From Callaeas wilsoni (lineage: Eukaryota; Chordata; Aves; Passeriformes; Callaeidae): a stretch of 64,000 nt of DNA. A program made the translations under genes and the position numbers. The DNA is taken from positions 1-64,000 of the forward strand of contig VWPU01011859.1 in NCBI GenBank assembly GCA_013398955.1, read 5' to 3'. Each line of letters opens with the position of its first letter. Position 1 is the first letter of the stretch. Shown here in pieces: positions 1-45,436 of the stretch. The notes beneath the pieces are model-generated. The model was given only the letters and a program-made list of their open reading frames with translations, had not been told where the DNA came from and searched no databases.

Positions 1-2
1 GG

Positions 3-31918
<31,916 letters not shown>

Positions 31919-32480
31919 CCAGAAACATGAGCTGGATTTCATGTTTTCTTTTAACAGCAATGGACTGCTTCTATTCTCTCTGTGCTGGTACAGGAAACGT
32001 TAGACTTCTGACCAACATTCTGCTTGTTCAGTGGATTAGTATTGGCCAACAGAGTAACTTCTACTAGGTTTAAGGTGCAAAATCAGTGTAATTTCACATA
32101 CTCCAGATGATAATTTTTTTCCTTCTGTATTATGTATGCAATGTATTCTTTACTGGCTTTTACATCCCCCGCTTAACGAATCGACGTTTGCTTCCCTGTG
32201 TTGAGTAGATTTCCTGTTATTTCCGCTAAGACTTAAACAAAACAAAACCCACGCACACAATGTGTGTTGTGGCATTCAGGTATTTATAGGTTAGCTGTGT
32301 TTTAACTGGAAATGCCATTGTAAAGGAGTAGTCGGCTTAGAAGAAAACACAATTGGGAAACAAAGTTTGGTTTATAAACACAAAGGAGTCCCAACCCAAA
32401 TAACCTTCCGAGGATCCCGTGCAGGACTTTAATACTATGATATTTTCCTAGTGTTATTAAAAGAATTCAACAGTACTTCT
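31919..32480 (+). other. HTRA1: HTRA1 3' untranslated region (end estimated)
   Basis: AT-rich sequence after the stop codon, running to a probable poly(A) signal ATTAAA at 32456-32461. The cleavage position is inferred as 15-25 bases past the signal and cannot be fixed without transcript data. Confidence 0.65.
32456..32461 (+). promoter_or_regulatory. HTRA1: Probable HTRA1 poly(A) signal ATTAAA
   Basis: It is the common single-base variant of the poly(A) hexamer, 538 bases after the stop. It is followed by a TG/T-rich stretch (tacttcttgtgagtgactca) that could serve as downstream element. I saw no AATAAA earlier in the 3' UTR. Confidence 0.6.
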
Positions 32481-35400
32481 TGTGAGTGACTCATTTTGCT
32501 TCCCCTTGTGGAGTGGTTTTCTTTGAGCGGCACGTCTGCCTGGGAGGATGTCCTGGTGGTCTCCTTTTAATCATCATTTAATCACATGCCTTATTTTTCA
32601 GTATGTGCCTTCTATTTGTGCTTTTGTGCATCTGTTCTCCTCAGCAAGGCTGGGTTGAATTTGTCATATTGCCTAAGTCTTCCTGATGTTAATACATTTT
32701 CCTCACTGTTTTAATTACAACTTCACCAATGCCTGGAATCTGTTTGCCCACTGTAGAAATTGCCGCATGGTGGGTCACAGATCCCACACCATTCTGGCTC
32801 AGGTGTTAGCATGTCTGTAACCATTTAGATCTGGCCTTAAGCTCTTTGAAACAGGCCTGGGTTATTCACAGTCTGGAGTGCTGGTGTGTGCATGGACCTG
32901 GTTTTGACTGGGATACTGGGCATTCCTCTAACAGGCATTAATCTTCATACATATGTTTATGGATGCCCTTGAAGCCTGGGGGTGGTGAGTGGGTTTGTCT
33001 TGCTGTGAAGGAGAACAATCAACTACGCTTAATTACAAGGTAATTACTCATTGGGTGAACAATAGGCTAAGCAGCTTCTTCTTTCCTCTGTTGAAACATG
33101 TATTTCAGAGAATAAATCCAAGGGCTGTAGACAAGTTTTGGTGGCTGTCATTCCTAAACATGCTCTTCTTTTAGAAGAAAAATGTTTTAGTAAACCTCTC
33201 CAGCTGGGTAGCTGGCAGTTTATGATTTTTAAAGACAGGGCTGTATTCCACCCAATTACAGCAACAAATCCCCCAGAGCTGGATTCCTGACAGTGCTCCT
33301 TCTCGTCCCAGCTGTATTTCAGTTCTGTTTCAGCCAGTTCATCCCGATTTGGGGAGCCTCTATCCCCAGCTGCCATTGCCTGCCCCTACTCACCTGGGTC
33401 ACTGTAAATTTACACAGTGTATAGCATTAATTAATTGCAGTGTGCCTTTTATTGACTCTTGGCAGGATGGAACACCTCGTTACCAGCTTGTGCCATGGCT
33501 GTGGTAAATCACACGTGTGAGAATCTGCCAAAACACTGCAGTGCCAAACCCTGACAGTCTGCAATCCTTTCTGGCCCCAAAGATGCAAAGAATGATCTTG
33601 CAGAAGTGTTTTGTAGCATCTTTGCACTGCAAGTTCGTCTTGCTGATGTTGATTAATGTTCCAGCTTCCTGCTGAAGTGGTGTTACGTTTTGCAGTCCAT
33701 TTGTGCCCTGTGTAGCACAGAGTGGTAACACACAGCTCTCGGCAAAAATGAATTTAAAAATCACCTGCCTTCCCTAGCACTCCACCTAACTCAAGCAGCA
33801 AAAATTAAACTAAAGCTCTAAAGCCAGGAAATTGTGTTTAAAACAGAAGTTATTTTTCATCTGCCTTTTTATTTCAAAACAAGTGCTTGCACAATTTGCA
33901 GGGCTGATTGATTCTCTTTGTTCCTATTGCTTGTTGTTGTGGTCTCTTAATATGCAAACTCATTAATTTTCTTTGAGTGGGCATTAGGAAAGAGGCAAAT
34001 GAAATTCCATAAGTGGTTTTCCTGAATCACTGGGATTAGTGAAATATTTTACCAGAATTCTAGCCCTGAGCTCCCTCTAGTGGGATGTGAGATGGTCTTG
34101 TATTGCAGCCATTCACTTTGAAAGTGGTTTTCTGTTTTTTTTTCTTAATTTGTAATTAATTTCTGTGCAGTGGATATCGGTAACCACATGAATATCATGT
34201 GCAAAATGTTTAGAATTTACTTTTCTGGTATCCAACCATGCAGCTACCCAGATGGCTTCTTGCAATCAAAGAATAAATGATTTTTAAGTATTTAAAGTAA
34301 GATTACTGATAAGCAGAGATGTGGAAGCAGAGTTTTTCTTTAATACAATTAATTACCATGTATTTTTGATGTATTGCTGGGTTATAGATCTGGAATGGTT
34401 TTTATTCTTTGTTGCTTCAGCACAGGGTTCTTTCCAAAACGCAATTGAAAATACTTTGTACAGAATAGCTTTGGCACAGCTTGTATAAATATCAATTTCC
34501 TGGAAATTTTAACAAGTGTTGGATGCTATATCCAGGGAAGTTGGCTTGATTTTCAGCATTTGGGAATGTCTGACATGGAAACTGGAGCTGCTGTGTGTGA
34601 TGCTGAGTAGGTGGCTACGTGTGGCTGCACTCAGAGGTGGTTTCAAAATGCAAGTTCACTTATTCCATAAGGGAAAGGTCTTGAGCTGTAAAAGAAATGG
34701 TCATGACTAACAATTGTCTGGTTTCTGTGGCTTAGATGCCAAGAAGTAAAATCCTGTCATTTCATTGCCAGAGGACTTCTTTTTTTCTTTTCTTCTTGTC
34801 CTCTTTCCCTGTAACTATTTTGTACTCATGTTAAGGAAGCTGAGGATGTTTTCAAAACTACATCTTTCCAAATTATGGTGAGAGGGACGTTAGTAAGGCA
34901 TGATTAGATTATATACGGGTTCTTATTGTATATCAGAAAAGTACTGCAGAATTAACTGCACTGATTGTGCGTTAAACTGATTAAAGCTGCAGCTGCAAAT
35001 ACCCAGGAGAAATAGAAGTGATGAAGGTAAAAGTCACCAGTCCAGAGCAGTGAGTGCTGAGTACACTGAGTAATCAGCTGTATGTGATGGTAAGTCACTG
35101 TGAGAGTGCTTTTCAGGCCCCCTCAACCCCCAAACCCCATCTCTCGTGCAAGATGCTGGCAGGGAAGTCTGAACTGGACACTCTGGCCCCAGGATTTCAG
35201 CCAGTTCAGCCTCTTTGCACCATTCCTCTGTAAATATGCAGTAACTCGATAAGTTAAGGATTGTTTATTGCATAAAACCAGTGCATATGTAAATCCACTA
35301 AGTGGGCAGAGAGAGTAAGGAAAGAAACTACCAGAGCAGCTCATCAGTTTAATCTATCTACATCTCCTGGGAAGTTTTCCTCCAATTTTGAGGGTTTTGT

Positions 35401-35948
35401 TTAGTAGTCATGGTACTGCAGCATCTGTCCCCATAAACTTTCTGAGGAAATGGGTAATAATTAGCAACTGATTAGAAGGAAAATGAGTCAGAGCTAAAGC
35501 ATACGAGTCAAATTTACTTAATGTGGTAAAGAATTCACTTTAGGAGCTTGGAAATACTGCATAACATGCTGGAGAAGAAAATTAAATATTTTTTCTGTTC
35601 ATTCCTTTTCCGTTCAGTGTTTATGCAGAGAGCAGAGTGATTTTCAGAAAGTGTGCCATGTGGATATTTGAGGGAGATGGACGGTGGTAACAGCAGCGCA
35701 GCCTAATCTTCCTTCCCTTCTGAAATGGAGCTAATGGTGCAGGTCACCCCTCCACAGAGGAAAATACATTTGTGAGGTGTTATTGATTGAGAAAGCTGTG
35801 GGTTAGGCTGTGTCCATGCAGTGGCTGTGGGATTTGCTGTGTCTGCCTGGACAACCCCATTCCCAAAGTCCCTGAAAGCCGAGGGAGAAGCAGCAGCCCT
35901 TGGGCCTGACCCTACAGCTGCAGTCCTCCAGGAAAAATAGGTATTTTT

Positions 35949-36120
35949 CATAGAATCAGAGTGACTTGGGTTGGAAGGCACCTTAAAGACCATCCAGTCC
36001 CACGGGCTGGGACACCTTCCACTATCCAAGGTTGCTCCAAGCCCTGTCCAACCTGGCCTTGGGCAGTTCCAGGGATGGGGCAGCCACAGCTTCTGTGGAC
36101 AACCTGTTTGTAAAAACCCA
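35949..36120 (-). mobile_element. CR1 LINE 3'-end fragment
   Basis: Reversed CR1 tail: 'tcatagaatcagagtgactt', 'gggttggaaggcaccttaaa', 'gggctgggacaccttccact', 'ggttgctccaagccctgtcc'. The 240-codon minus-strand open frame 35703-36425 runs through it and is discounted for that reason. Confidence 0.9.
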
Positions 36121-38947
36121 TGGTCAGGTAAGTCCACGAGAGGGCGAATTGAAGCTAAAAACTCACCCCCAGCCTCTGCGGAAGCTGTGTCTGGGTGAAT
36201 CACTGTGGTTTTGGGGCGTTTTCTGCTGATGCTGCGTGTGGCTGTGCTGAGAGGGTGACCTCCTGCAGGAGCAGGGGGATGCAGGGGGAAAAGCAGATGT
36301 CCATGGAAGTCTGGACTTAGTGTCTCTTCAGAAAAAAGTGGTGAAAGCTGTTCTCGTAAAAGTTGCTTCCAATCTTCCAAGGAACTGGGCAGTTCTGGCA
36401 ATGAAAAAGTAGATTTTGTCTGCATCTCATCTCCAGTAAGTTCATGTGTCTGGCAAGGAAGGAGAGTCGACTGTCTGATTTGGAAAACTAGAACGTTTCT
36501 GCATGCTGTGACTGTTTTAGAGTTCGTTGCACTTGTAAGAAAAAGACATCAACCCACGAGACTTCCAAATCAACCAGAAACAGGCAAATAGAACAGAACA
36601 GGAGCTCTGGCTGCCACTCTCTGGTGCAAAACAAACCTGTAATAAAACCCAGCTGTAATTAACAGAAGAATAAATGTACATTTCCTCACATCTCAATTAA
36701 CATTTGACTTGGAGGTTGGGATCCTGAAAGGAAGCCTTCCTTTTGAGAAGGAATTGGCAAAAGAATGCTGCTTTTCACCAGTGTGGTTAGTGGGAGATGA
36801 ATATTTTATTGATGTAACAGAGAAGGGTTTACAACCAAGTAAATGTTACATTTGCATAAACAGAACTCTATAAAGGATAGTGATATACTGAAGCTAAGAC
36901 ATGCATCTTGTTTTTATTTTGCAGTCTAATAGTTTTGCTTTTATTTCTCCTCAGCTAAAGGGTTTTTATGTTTGTTTGCTTAATGAAAAAGCACTTCCAA
37001 AGAGAAGGTAGGGCTGTGCAAAAGGAAAAGCTCCACTGGGATCAGTTCCAGCCTGTGCAGTGAGTTCCTGGGAGCACTGAGGGACACTGCAAACCTTGCC
37101 ACTCCTGCCAAGGGCTTCCTCTGCTCGACTTGCTTTACTGCCTCAAGAACAGACCAATATTTTTCTTTCTTTTCAATTAAAAGTCAAAGTTCTCTGCTCA
37201 ACACTGCCTCTGCCCAGGAGAAAAAGAAACAATAAGAGAAATTCCTAACCCACAGATGTTTATAGTGTCGTTTGATTTGATACCCAAATACTGGACACTG
37301 CAGCTCCACTCTTGGCACAACGCCTCTGAAGACAGAGGACAATTGTTCCCAGTGATTATTTTATTCTCTTTCTATCTCAGGTCGCATTTTCTTTCCTTGC
37401 CCTTCATTACTGGACTCTTTTCAGTTGGTTCAGATCCTTTTTAAGGTGCCCAGCCTGGCCACAGGGCATCACTTGCAGCCATGTGGAGAGAGTAAATCTG
37501 CACCTTCTAGAGACTCAGAAGAGACACAGTTCATTTATCTGTAACTAGCATGCAGTGATGTTGTATAGGACTATATTCATTTTTCAGCTCTGGTTTCAGT
37601 CTGGAAGGGTTTGAAATTGCAGCCTGAAGATTGAATAAGACATCATGTACTTTCTCATCTCTATCACAGGAGTGCTTCAGACTTGCTTAAACAGAAGTGG
37701 TAGAAGCTGTATTGCTAAAATTGAAAGGGTTGATTATTTCATCCTCCTCAATCCAGATGTCATAATATCCAGGTGTTACCAATAAATTTAATATAACTTT
37801 AATATGACTCTAACATGCTATTAAGCACTTCTTTTATGTAATTGTAAATCCTGCTATTTAGAATCAACCATTATTCATTACATTCAAATATGATAATTGC
37901 CTGTGCGAACCCCTTGATCCAAAATGACATCTATAAATTATATTGCATTAACGATGCTGTTATTACTAAAACCTGAGACTTGCACTGATTACAGGAGAAA
38001 AATTACAGCAACATACCATTTAATACAGCATTTGCACTCTACAAAATTATTAATATTTTGAACAAAAGTGCAGTCTTTCAGAAGAGGTTAGCTTCTGGAT
38101 TTCAGGATGCCCACATTGAAATCTGACTTAGGGCAATTAATTTCCTTAAGTCTGTTCTCTTTGCCTGCATTTCTCCTGGGCAACAAGGACTCCGAAGGGT
38201 TAATACAGGGTTTCTAAGGTGAGCCCATGTCCAAGACAAGTGTATTTAGGTTCTCCTATGGAAGTGGGCACTGCTCAGAAAGCCAAGAAGATGGACAGTC
38301 AGTGCAGAGCTTACAGGAGTGAGACAGCCTTGTATTTATAAAAAGACATCATATTATGATAGGGATTTTGCCTTTTTCTGTTGTTTGAGCCATTTTTGGG
38401 AGATCTTGGATGAGAACGTGAAGAAGGTGCCCTGTTGTTTCGGGTGTCATTGAAAGTGAAGTAGTTCAGCAGGATGCTGGAGAGATGACTGGTGCACTGA
38501 GGAAGGTGGCAGGGCTGGATTTTGATAAGAAATGTGCTTTTTTAGAGAGGATTTTGCCTCTAAGTTTTGCATGGCACTTCATTATTGTGATGAGCTGCCT
38601 GTATGTATTTTATAAAGTGGGGCTTGCAATTCTTGCAGTCTTGCAATCTGTTTGGGATCAGCTTTAGGGCATTTTCTCTTTCTGTATCAGATCCTTGCCA
38701 AACCTCAGCCACAGCAGGGAAATTGTGCTTGCAGGAGAGTCTGCTTCAGCAAAGAAATATAATTGTTTTCTTTAAAACAATGGCCACAGAAAATTATTTC
38801 CAGACTCTGGGCAGTGGCTCTGAAGAACAAGGCATGGGAAATGGCAGAGAAACCTAAGGCAGTGAAAAGAGCCTTGATCTGATCCCAAACCTCCTGTGGA
38901 AGGCCAGTGCAGGAATGGAGAGCTGGGGCTGTCGCCACTGGGAGTCT

Positions 38948-39003
38948 CAGTGCCAGGCTGGAGCATCAGTGCCAGGCTGGAGCATCAGTGCCAGGCTGGA
39001 GCT
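38948..39003. repeat. 19-bp tandem repeat, three copies
   Basis: The unit cagtgccaggctggagcat starts at 38948, 38967 and 38986, the last copy ending gagct. Intergenic. Confidence 0.92.
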
Positions 39004-39060
39004 GTGGCTCGTGGCTCTGGTCCCTCAGAGCAGGGACCTGCACTCAGCTGGGGCTGCTCG

Positions 39061-39180
39061 CTCATGGCTTTGCTGAGCGCTTGGGTCTCTCTGAGTCACT
39101 CATGGCTTTGCTGAGCGCTTGGGTCTCTCTGAGTCACTCATGACTCATGGCTTTGCTGAGCACTTGGGTCTCTCTGAGTG
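39061..39180. repeat. 38-bp tandem repeat, three copies
   Basis: The unit begins ctcatggctttgctgagcgc and ends ctctctgagtca. Copies start at 39061 and 39099. A third, slightly diverged copy starts at 39144 after a 7-base partial duplication (ctcatga). Confidence 0.93.
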
Positions 39181-40417
39181 GGTCCAGCCTCAAATGTCTG
39201 AACTTCAGGCAGTTGGTGTTGGAAGCCAATTTTGCCCTCAAATACAACTGCAGAACTCAGTCCTGTGTCTGTGCTGGTCAAAGAGCTGTTCCCTGCATGA
39301 AGGACATTTTTGTGTTTTCCTTTTTGTCTTTTAAATGACTTTATGGATACAATCTCCCTCTTTTTTTTAATATAAATGCCATTGGCTTCAACTTTTTTAG
39401 TCTGGTCGTGGTCTTACTTATTTTGTCAGGGTGGCAGAAGAGATCAGCCCAGCTGAATTAATGAAACCATTGTCCTAAATTCAAAACCAGGTGGGATGGA
39501 TTGTTTAGGAAGCTGGCCAAACTGTATAGGCAAAAGTATGTGTTAATAATACATAGCACTGTTTCTTTATGCAGTGGGAGAGAAACTATGTGGGAAGATT
39601 GTCAATATTTGTTTGATTGCAGTCTTAAACTTTATTTAATGACAAAACAAAATGTTTCAGCATTTTGGGGGGTGAAGGAACTCATGACAGGTTGTGAGCA
39701 TTAACACCAACTTTGGGTCTGGAGTTCCTAGTTACAAGTAAATGTAAATATTCAATTTTTAAATGTAAATTTTGTAATTTTCACTTGACACTTGTCAAGT
39801 GCTTCTGGTTATCCTTAAGTTTACGGTAACGTTTTTTACTTTACAGTGAAATTTTATGGGATTGTGGTTTAATGGATCCATCCACCAATTGTTTTCCTTT
39901 CTGGGTTCAGCAAACAATAAAATCTTGCAGACCCACCCTCCTGCTGCAAATCACAGCAGCGCATTTTTCAGCTTCTGCTGTTTGTTGGGTAGCAGATCAA
40001 ATTTGTTCAACAAACAAAAGGCAAGATCCAAGGGAGATCTGGGACGGATGGAAGCTGAACTGCCCTTCCCTATCTCTTGCTGGCATCAGTTGCCACAAAC
40101 CTTGGAGCGAGTCCCAATTGGTTATTGGGACTCAAACATTTAGCAATGCCTGGAAGGTCTGAAATGGTGGCAGATATCAGCTAGTGCCAGATGAGGGTAC
40201 TTAAGACAGGAAAGCAGAAGCTGTTTTCCCTCTGAGCATGGATGGTTCCCGTCTTAAAATGGCTTAAGAGTTGTTCTGGTCAGCGAAGAAATGCCCCAGG
40301 TCAAATCCATCAATCCCATCCCAGAAAACCAACCTAAACCTTTGATTACCGTTTGGCCCAGGTGGGAGAGGTCTCTGTGCTTCTACCTCTGTGTAGACAA
40401 TTCTGTAGGCACAGAGA

Positions 40418-40451
40418 ATTGCAGGATAAGGAGCATTGCAGGATAAGGAGC
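40418..40451. repeat. 17-bp direct duplication
   Basis: attgcaggataaggagc occurs twice head to tail. A simple recent slippage duplication with no evident function. Confidence 0.9.
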
Positions 40452-43400
40452 AGCTTTCCGCACTTGTAAAGGTTGTTTGAAAGTGTGGAAGCCTCAGTCC
40501 TGCTCTAGGTCTCTTTACTGTCTCTGTTGCAGCAGCTTTTTATGTAAATCTTAGGTATGAAGACATAACGACAAGGATATTCTCAGAAATTATATTTCTC
40601 ATTTCTTTTTCTATTGCCATTGACCCTTCATCTATCTTCACCAGCTGCAGGCCTGAGTGTGTTGATTTAAGGAGTGGTGACTATATGTTCCTACAAAGGA
40701 ATATCTTGTGCTCTGACACAGGGTGTAAAATATTGGGGTATTTGCTACCAGAAGGCAAACAGGGATCAAAGGGTTCCTGTTCTGCACGATGTCCCCTCGC
40801 TGTAAGGTAAGAGGTTTCTGTTATCTCATACATACATTTGGTAAACAAATCATGTTGCATTCAAAGAGGTTGGTGTTGGTTATTTGGGTTGGGTTGGAGC
40901 CGGTGGAGGTCTGGGAGAGGGAGGGGTGTTGGAAGCAGATGAGGTGCAACCAGCAAGAACACAGAATGAGACAAAGCACAAGTGTCCTTTCATCCGCCTA
41001 GCACTTTTTCCAAACAGTCCCAAGTCCCCTCACTTCCTCAACAGTTCAACATCTCTTCCAAGCATGGGACAGCAATTCAAAAATAGCAGAGCTTGTTGCC
41101 TAATAAATGTTTCAGCTGCAGCCTTTCGCTGCCTCAACGGCAGGTTCTTCAAGCCTTAAAGAAAACGCTGGGTCTATTCCCAATAACTTTATTTGAAACA
41201 CCTTGTTATGACAGGTCCAGAACAGATATTTTTTATACTTTAGCATTTTTGGCCAAATGAAATTATTTGCTGAATTCAGACTGAATTTGTGTTGAGCCTT
41301 TTTCCTCCTCATTTTTCGACTCTGCTCCTGGCTGGAGTATGGTTACTGCTCAGGAATGTCATAGATTCTAAGTATCATAAGAACAATAAAATTATTTCCT
41401 TATGCAGCTCTTGGCTCCCACGGAGATCTGTCCCCACCTGCTTACCTGGATGCTGTCACCCATAACGCACCAGGCACGGGTTGTTTGGACAAACACTCTC
41501 TGCCCTCCCGTGAGCTGCTGCTGTGGATCTGGATGCCACTCCTCTTGGGAATGAGGGAGACAGCAAGGGAGCAGAGAGGAGTGGGCTGGGAAAAGAACAG
41601 CAAGCCAAGAGACAGAGGGTACAAGAGGAATGAAGAGAGGAGACCCCCACAGCCATGCAATGGGGACTCGATGTCTGTGTGTTTGTCTGCAGCTGTGATT
41701 TCTCTGTCGGTTCCCTGCAACCAAGACCTTTAATTGGTTCTGTTCCAGCTGTGCACGGGCTCTCAGACATCCGTGGTGAGCACAGCCACAGCTGTATAAC
41801 AAGGAGAACGGCAGGAGAACTGGAGGAAAGCTCCCAGGAGTGCAGAGGGAATCTCTGGAGGATCAGTGGAAGGGATGTAGGGCTGAGCCAAGCAGCTGGA
41901 GAGGACAGGGCAGAGCAGTGCCAGCAAGGCTTCTGCAGGGACAGTCATTTTGACCCTGTTTTCTCTCCTTGCCAGATGCACCACTGCGCTTAAGGAACAC
42001 ATTTGTAGCTTGATGGCCAGTGAGAAACGGAACCAAGTGCAGCAGAGGGATGGCAGGAGGCCTCTACCAGGAGGGAACTGGTATTCCCACGGCCAGGCAG
42101 CAAGGCTGTGTCCAGTGCCAGATTAAATCATTTAATCTTCCCTGTCCCAAGCAAACATAGCTTAATCATAAATCTTGATTTCCTGATGCAATGAAACCGT
42201 TCCTGCCTTACAATTTGCTTTGGTGTCACTTGTGCAAACAAAGCTTTGGACAGAGGTGCAAGGAAAGTGAGCAAACGGGGAGAGTGGACAGGGAGCAGGG
42301 AGAGTGTGTGCCATGGAGGCTATCTCAGCTTGGGGTGAGTGACTGGTACCTGCTTTCTGGCCCTTGACATGCCCTGTCCTAGGGGAGAACCATCACTGCT
42401 GCTAGAATAGAAGTTATGGTATCAATTGAATTTGAAGGAGTTTGTGGGAGCTGACTGCTTATAACAATTAATAAAAGAGCGTGAACAACTTGCATTCTTT
42501 CTCCCATCCAAAGGACAAGCATTTCACTGCATAGTTGACTTTTAAAGCAAGCATGGATCCAAACTGAAACTCATGTTTCCACACATTCCTATCAAGTTCC
42601 AGCTCTAGTTAAATGACCCAAGAGTCAAGAAAATCCCCCACTCCATCAGCCATCCCACCTGGTGAGAAGAAAGGTATTTTTCTGCAAAAGAACCAGGTCA
42701 ATACCAGAGCACTCTTTTGCTTCTGGCTCTTCCAATATTTTTTTCTGCAATGTCAAGGTAGTGACCACTGCAAATGAAGCAAATGTAATTAAATGGAAGG
42801 GGTGGTTCAACAGGTGCCAACTGGTGTCTTGACTACTGACCCAACAGCTCCCGTGCTTTGGTGTGTTCCAGCCAGATCTGCAACAGTCCCAGCTCAGGGC
42901 ATGGCTGAGTTGTATTTAATTATTAAACTGTATTTAGGAAAGTACGAAATGCCATGCAGGAAGTGAGGATTCAGGGTAGAAAACGTGAGGAAGAGCCCTG
43001 TGAACACCAAAGTTAGAGGAGATGGAGGAGGAGGAGGTGCTCCACATCCCAGACCTGAGATGTCCCCACAGTCCACAGAGGCCCCTGTGCTAGAGCAAGA
43101 GGACATTTCCTGAAGGAGCTGTGGCCACGGAGAGCTGATGCTGGATTATCCTGAAGGATATCCCGTTGGTTTATGCTGAAGGACTGCAGCTCATGGGAAG
43201 GACCCACAAGAGAGCATGAGAAAAGGGTGAGGAGGACAGAGCAGCAGTGACAAACTGCCGTGGACTGCCCACAGTCCCCCTGTGCCACTCAGCGAGGGGG
43301 AAGGTACAGGAGTGGAATGAAGAAGTGACTTTGAGCCTGGGAAAAGAGGGAGTGGGGAAGGTATTGTTTAAGTTATCTGTGTTTCTCACTATCCAAGTCT

Positions 43401-44299
43401 ATTTTAAGTGTCAATCAAGTTATTTTTCTGTAAGCTGAATCTGTTTTCCATGTGACAATAAGTGATTTCCCTGTCCTTATCTCAACCCATGAATTTCTTC
43501 ACCTTTTTTCCTCCTCCTGCCCTGTTGAGGAGGAGGAATGAGAAAGGGGCTGAGTGGGTGTCTTGCAGCCAGCCAAAGGCAATCCACCACACTTCCTTTT
43601 CTTCTGAGGAAAGCAGGTGCTGGGCTCCATGCAGAGAATGCCAATCCTGGAGTGGGATGGCCATGCAATGGTGATTGTCACTGGGATCTGTCTGTGTGGA
43701 CCAGTCACCCTGAGCTCGGGCTTGTCTCACATGTTCTCTTTTTGTGTTCAAATAGTACCAATTTTTGTTAAGTTTTGAATGGTTTTAGTCTGGTTTTATT
43801 TTTCTTTCATCTCTGCTGGTATGTAACAGCTGCCCCAATGTGTTTACCAAGCCACATCCCTTACTTCCTCCAGTGCCTCCAAATGACCACTTCCTCCACC
43901 TGCTTTGCAAAACCATGAGAATAAAAGTCTCCCCGTGTTTACAGAGTCAATGAAATGTTTGCATGTCTAACAAACTAATCCTTTATTTCTCCCCCCCATT
44001 CTCACGGTGGAATTTGTGCTTCCTTTCTCCTTTTGATCTTCTTTTGGCTCTCCTGTGCTGTGTGAGGTTGAGTTTTGTCATTGGCTGTCCAGGACTCTTG
44101 CATTGCCTGGTTCATGAGGCACAAGAAACTTGTTCCTGAGTTTCTGAGAAGTAATATGTTTGCCAATCAGTAATAAATCCAAAACTAACAGCAGGAACAA
44201 CAGGCATGTCAAATTTTTATCTACTAGAAGTTTTTGCACGTTCTCTCTAGAAAAGAAAATGCAGAATTCTGAGTTACACAAATAAATAAGACCCTGAGA

Positions 44300-44376
44300 C
44301 TTTTTGAAGATTAATTGAACTTTGAATTGAGGCTTAGACCAGGGGCTCTTCCAGGCTAAATAGTTCTGTGATTCGG
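44300..44376 (+). mobile_element. Possible degenerate CR1 3' tail
   Basis: Only the last part, 'gaccaggggctcttccaggc' followed by taaatagttctgtgattcgg, resembles the CR1 terminus. Too short and diverged for certainty. Confidence 0.4.
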
Positions 44377-45331
44377 AGGTTTTATATGCTATTCAAACAT
44401 TGCCAATTTTGCTGTGCAAATTTGGGTTCTTTGAGGAGCACTTGGATCCACTGAAACTTCATCATGACCTGAGATAGTTTCTCTTTGTATAAAGACATTG
44501 TAAGTTCCTTTGGGCGCCATTATTTATCTGTTACCTTAAATCTATTTTAAATCCCAGGGGGACAACTGTGTCAAGAGTTCTGCCAAGTTCTTAAGAGCTT
44601 CAGAAATAGAGAATTTGGAAAGAATTTTCACTTATTTTCTATATATCTTCTATATATTTGCCCCTATCCCCCTTAGACCCCTTGTTCTCTGGAAGGGTTT
44701 TGTGCCGTTTAACAATGATCAGTGTATGACCACTCAAGTTTGGCTTGAGTTTGTGTCAAAAGTCAAAAGATTGCTTTTGATGAACTTGCAGAGCTTAAAC
44801 ATCCTGAGTCTTGCTGCCCTGGAGAGGATGGAGCACATTGAGGGATGAACAGGGGAGAACAGAAAAAGATGAATGTACTCACTTTTACTGCGTATTTCTG
44901 TCACATCTACTAGGACAGAGTACAAAGGGTTTCCATAAGCCCTTGGGTTGTTTCCCACTGTAGTCCTGCCCTTCCACATGCTCAGTCACAAAAAGAAAGG
45001 CACATTTTGCACCAGCCTAAAAAGCAGCTTTGGCTCAGATACAGTTCAAAGCCAAGAAAGGGACAAGTTACATAAGTGACAGCAACAGAACTCCACAGCC
45101 AAGGAGGGACGGGCTGGGATGGGATAGCAGCCACTGCAACCACTTTTGATCTCTGCTTCCCCTGGATCAGATGCCAGGTGTCTTGTAGTAGAACCAGGAA
45201 GCTGTAAAAGTTGGTTTACAAATCAAACATGTGGCCATGGAAGTCAGGGAAGTGAGAGCAGTGGGGAATGTAGTACTGAGCTACGGAAACGAGGGACTGG
45301 GCTGCTGAGCTGCACCCTTTGGTGGCTTGCC

Positions 45332-45338
45332 TATAAAT
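45332..45338 (+). promoter_or_regulatory. TATA box of the DMBT1-type gene
   Basis: TATAAAT lies 41 bases before the ATG at 45373. This puts the expected start of transcription near 45360 and predicts a very short 5' untranslated leader. The same arrangement recurs at 62870 in front of the second signal-peptide exon. Confidence 0.65.
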
Positions 45339-45372
45339 TCTGGTGTCCTCCTGCATCAGGAGCTCCAAGGAG

Positions 45373-45436
45373 ATGGCTGCCACCAGGATCTTGTCTTGGA
45401 TGGTGATGATAAGTCTTCACATCCAGACGGATGCAG
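45373..45436 (+). CDS. DMBT1: DMBT1-type exon 1: signal peptide
   Basis: ATG in fair context (aaggagATGG) opens MAATRILSWMVMISLHIQ, a short hydrophobic leader, then TDA and the first base of the next codon before the donor gtaaag. I chose this start because of the TATA box upstream, the phase-1 end matching all later extracellular modules, and its likeness to the exon at 62912. Confidence 0.7.

Larger units (their letters stand above)
32481..45331. other. Intergenic region between HTRA1 and the DMBT1-type gene
   Basis: A 12.9-kb AT-rich spacer. It contains a CR1 fragment at 35.95-36.12 kb, small tandem repeats at 38.95-39.18 kb and 40.42-40.45 kb, and a possible CR1 tail at 44.3 kb. I found no coding exon that I can support. 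An unannotated non-coding RNA cannot be excluded from sequence alone. Confidence 0.75.

Noticed and set aside
35703..36425. 240-codon minus-strand open frame, the longest in the intergenic region
   Set aside because: Its middle is a reversed CR1 tail, it has no recognisable domain and it shows no splice partner. Taken as chance.
40789..40806. ATG TCC CCT CGC TGT AAG followed by gtaaga, a possible exon end
   Set aside because: Six codons, no upstream acceptor or promoter evidence; likely chance.
42313..42336. ATG followed by a short frame and gtgagt, resembling a tiny first exon
   Set aside because: Encodes only MEAISAWG, no signal peptide, no TATA box at the expected spacing, and no matching next exon.
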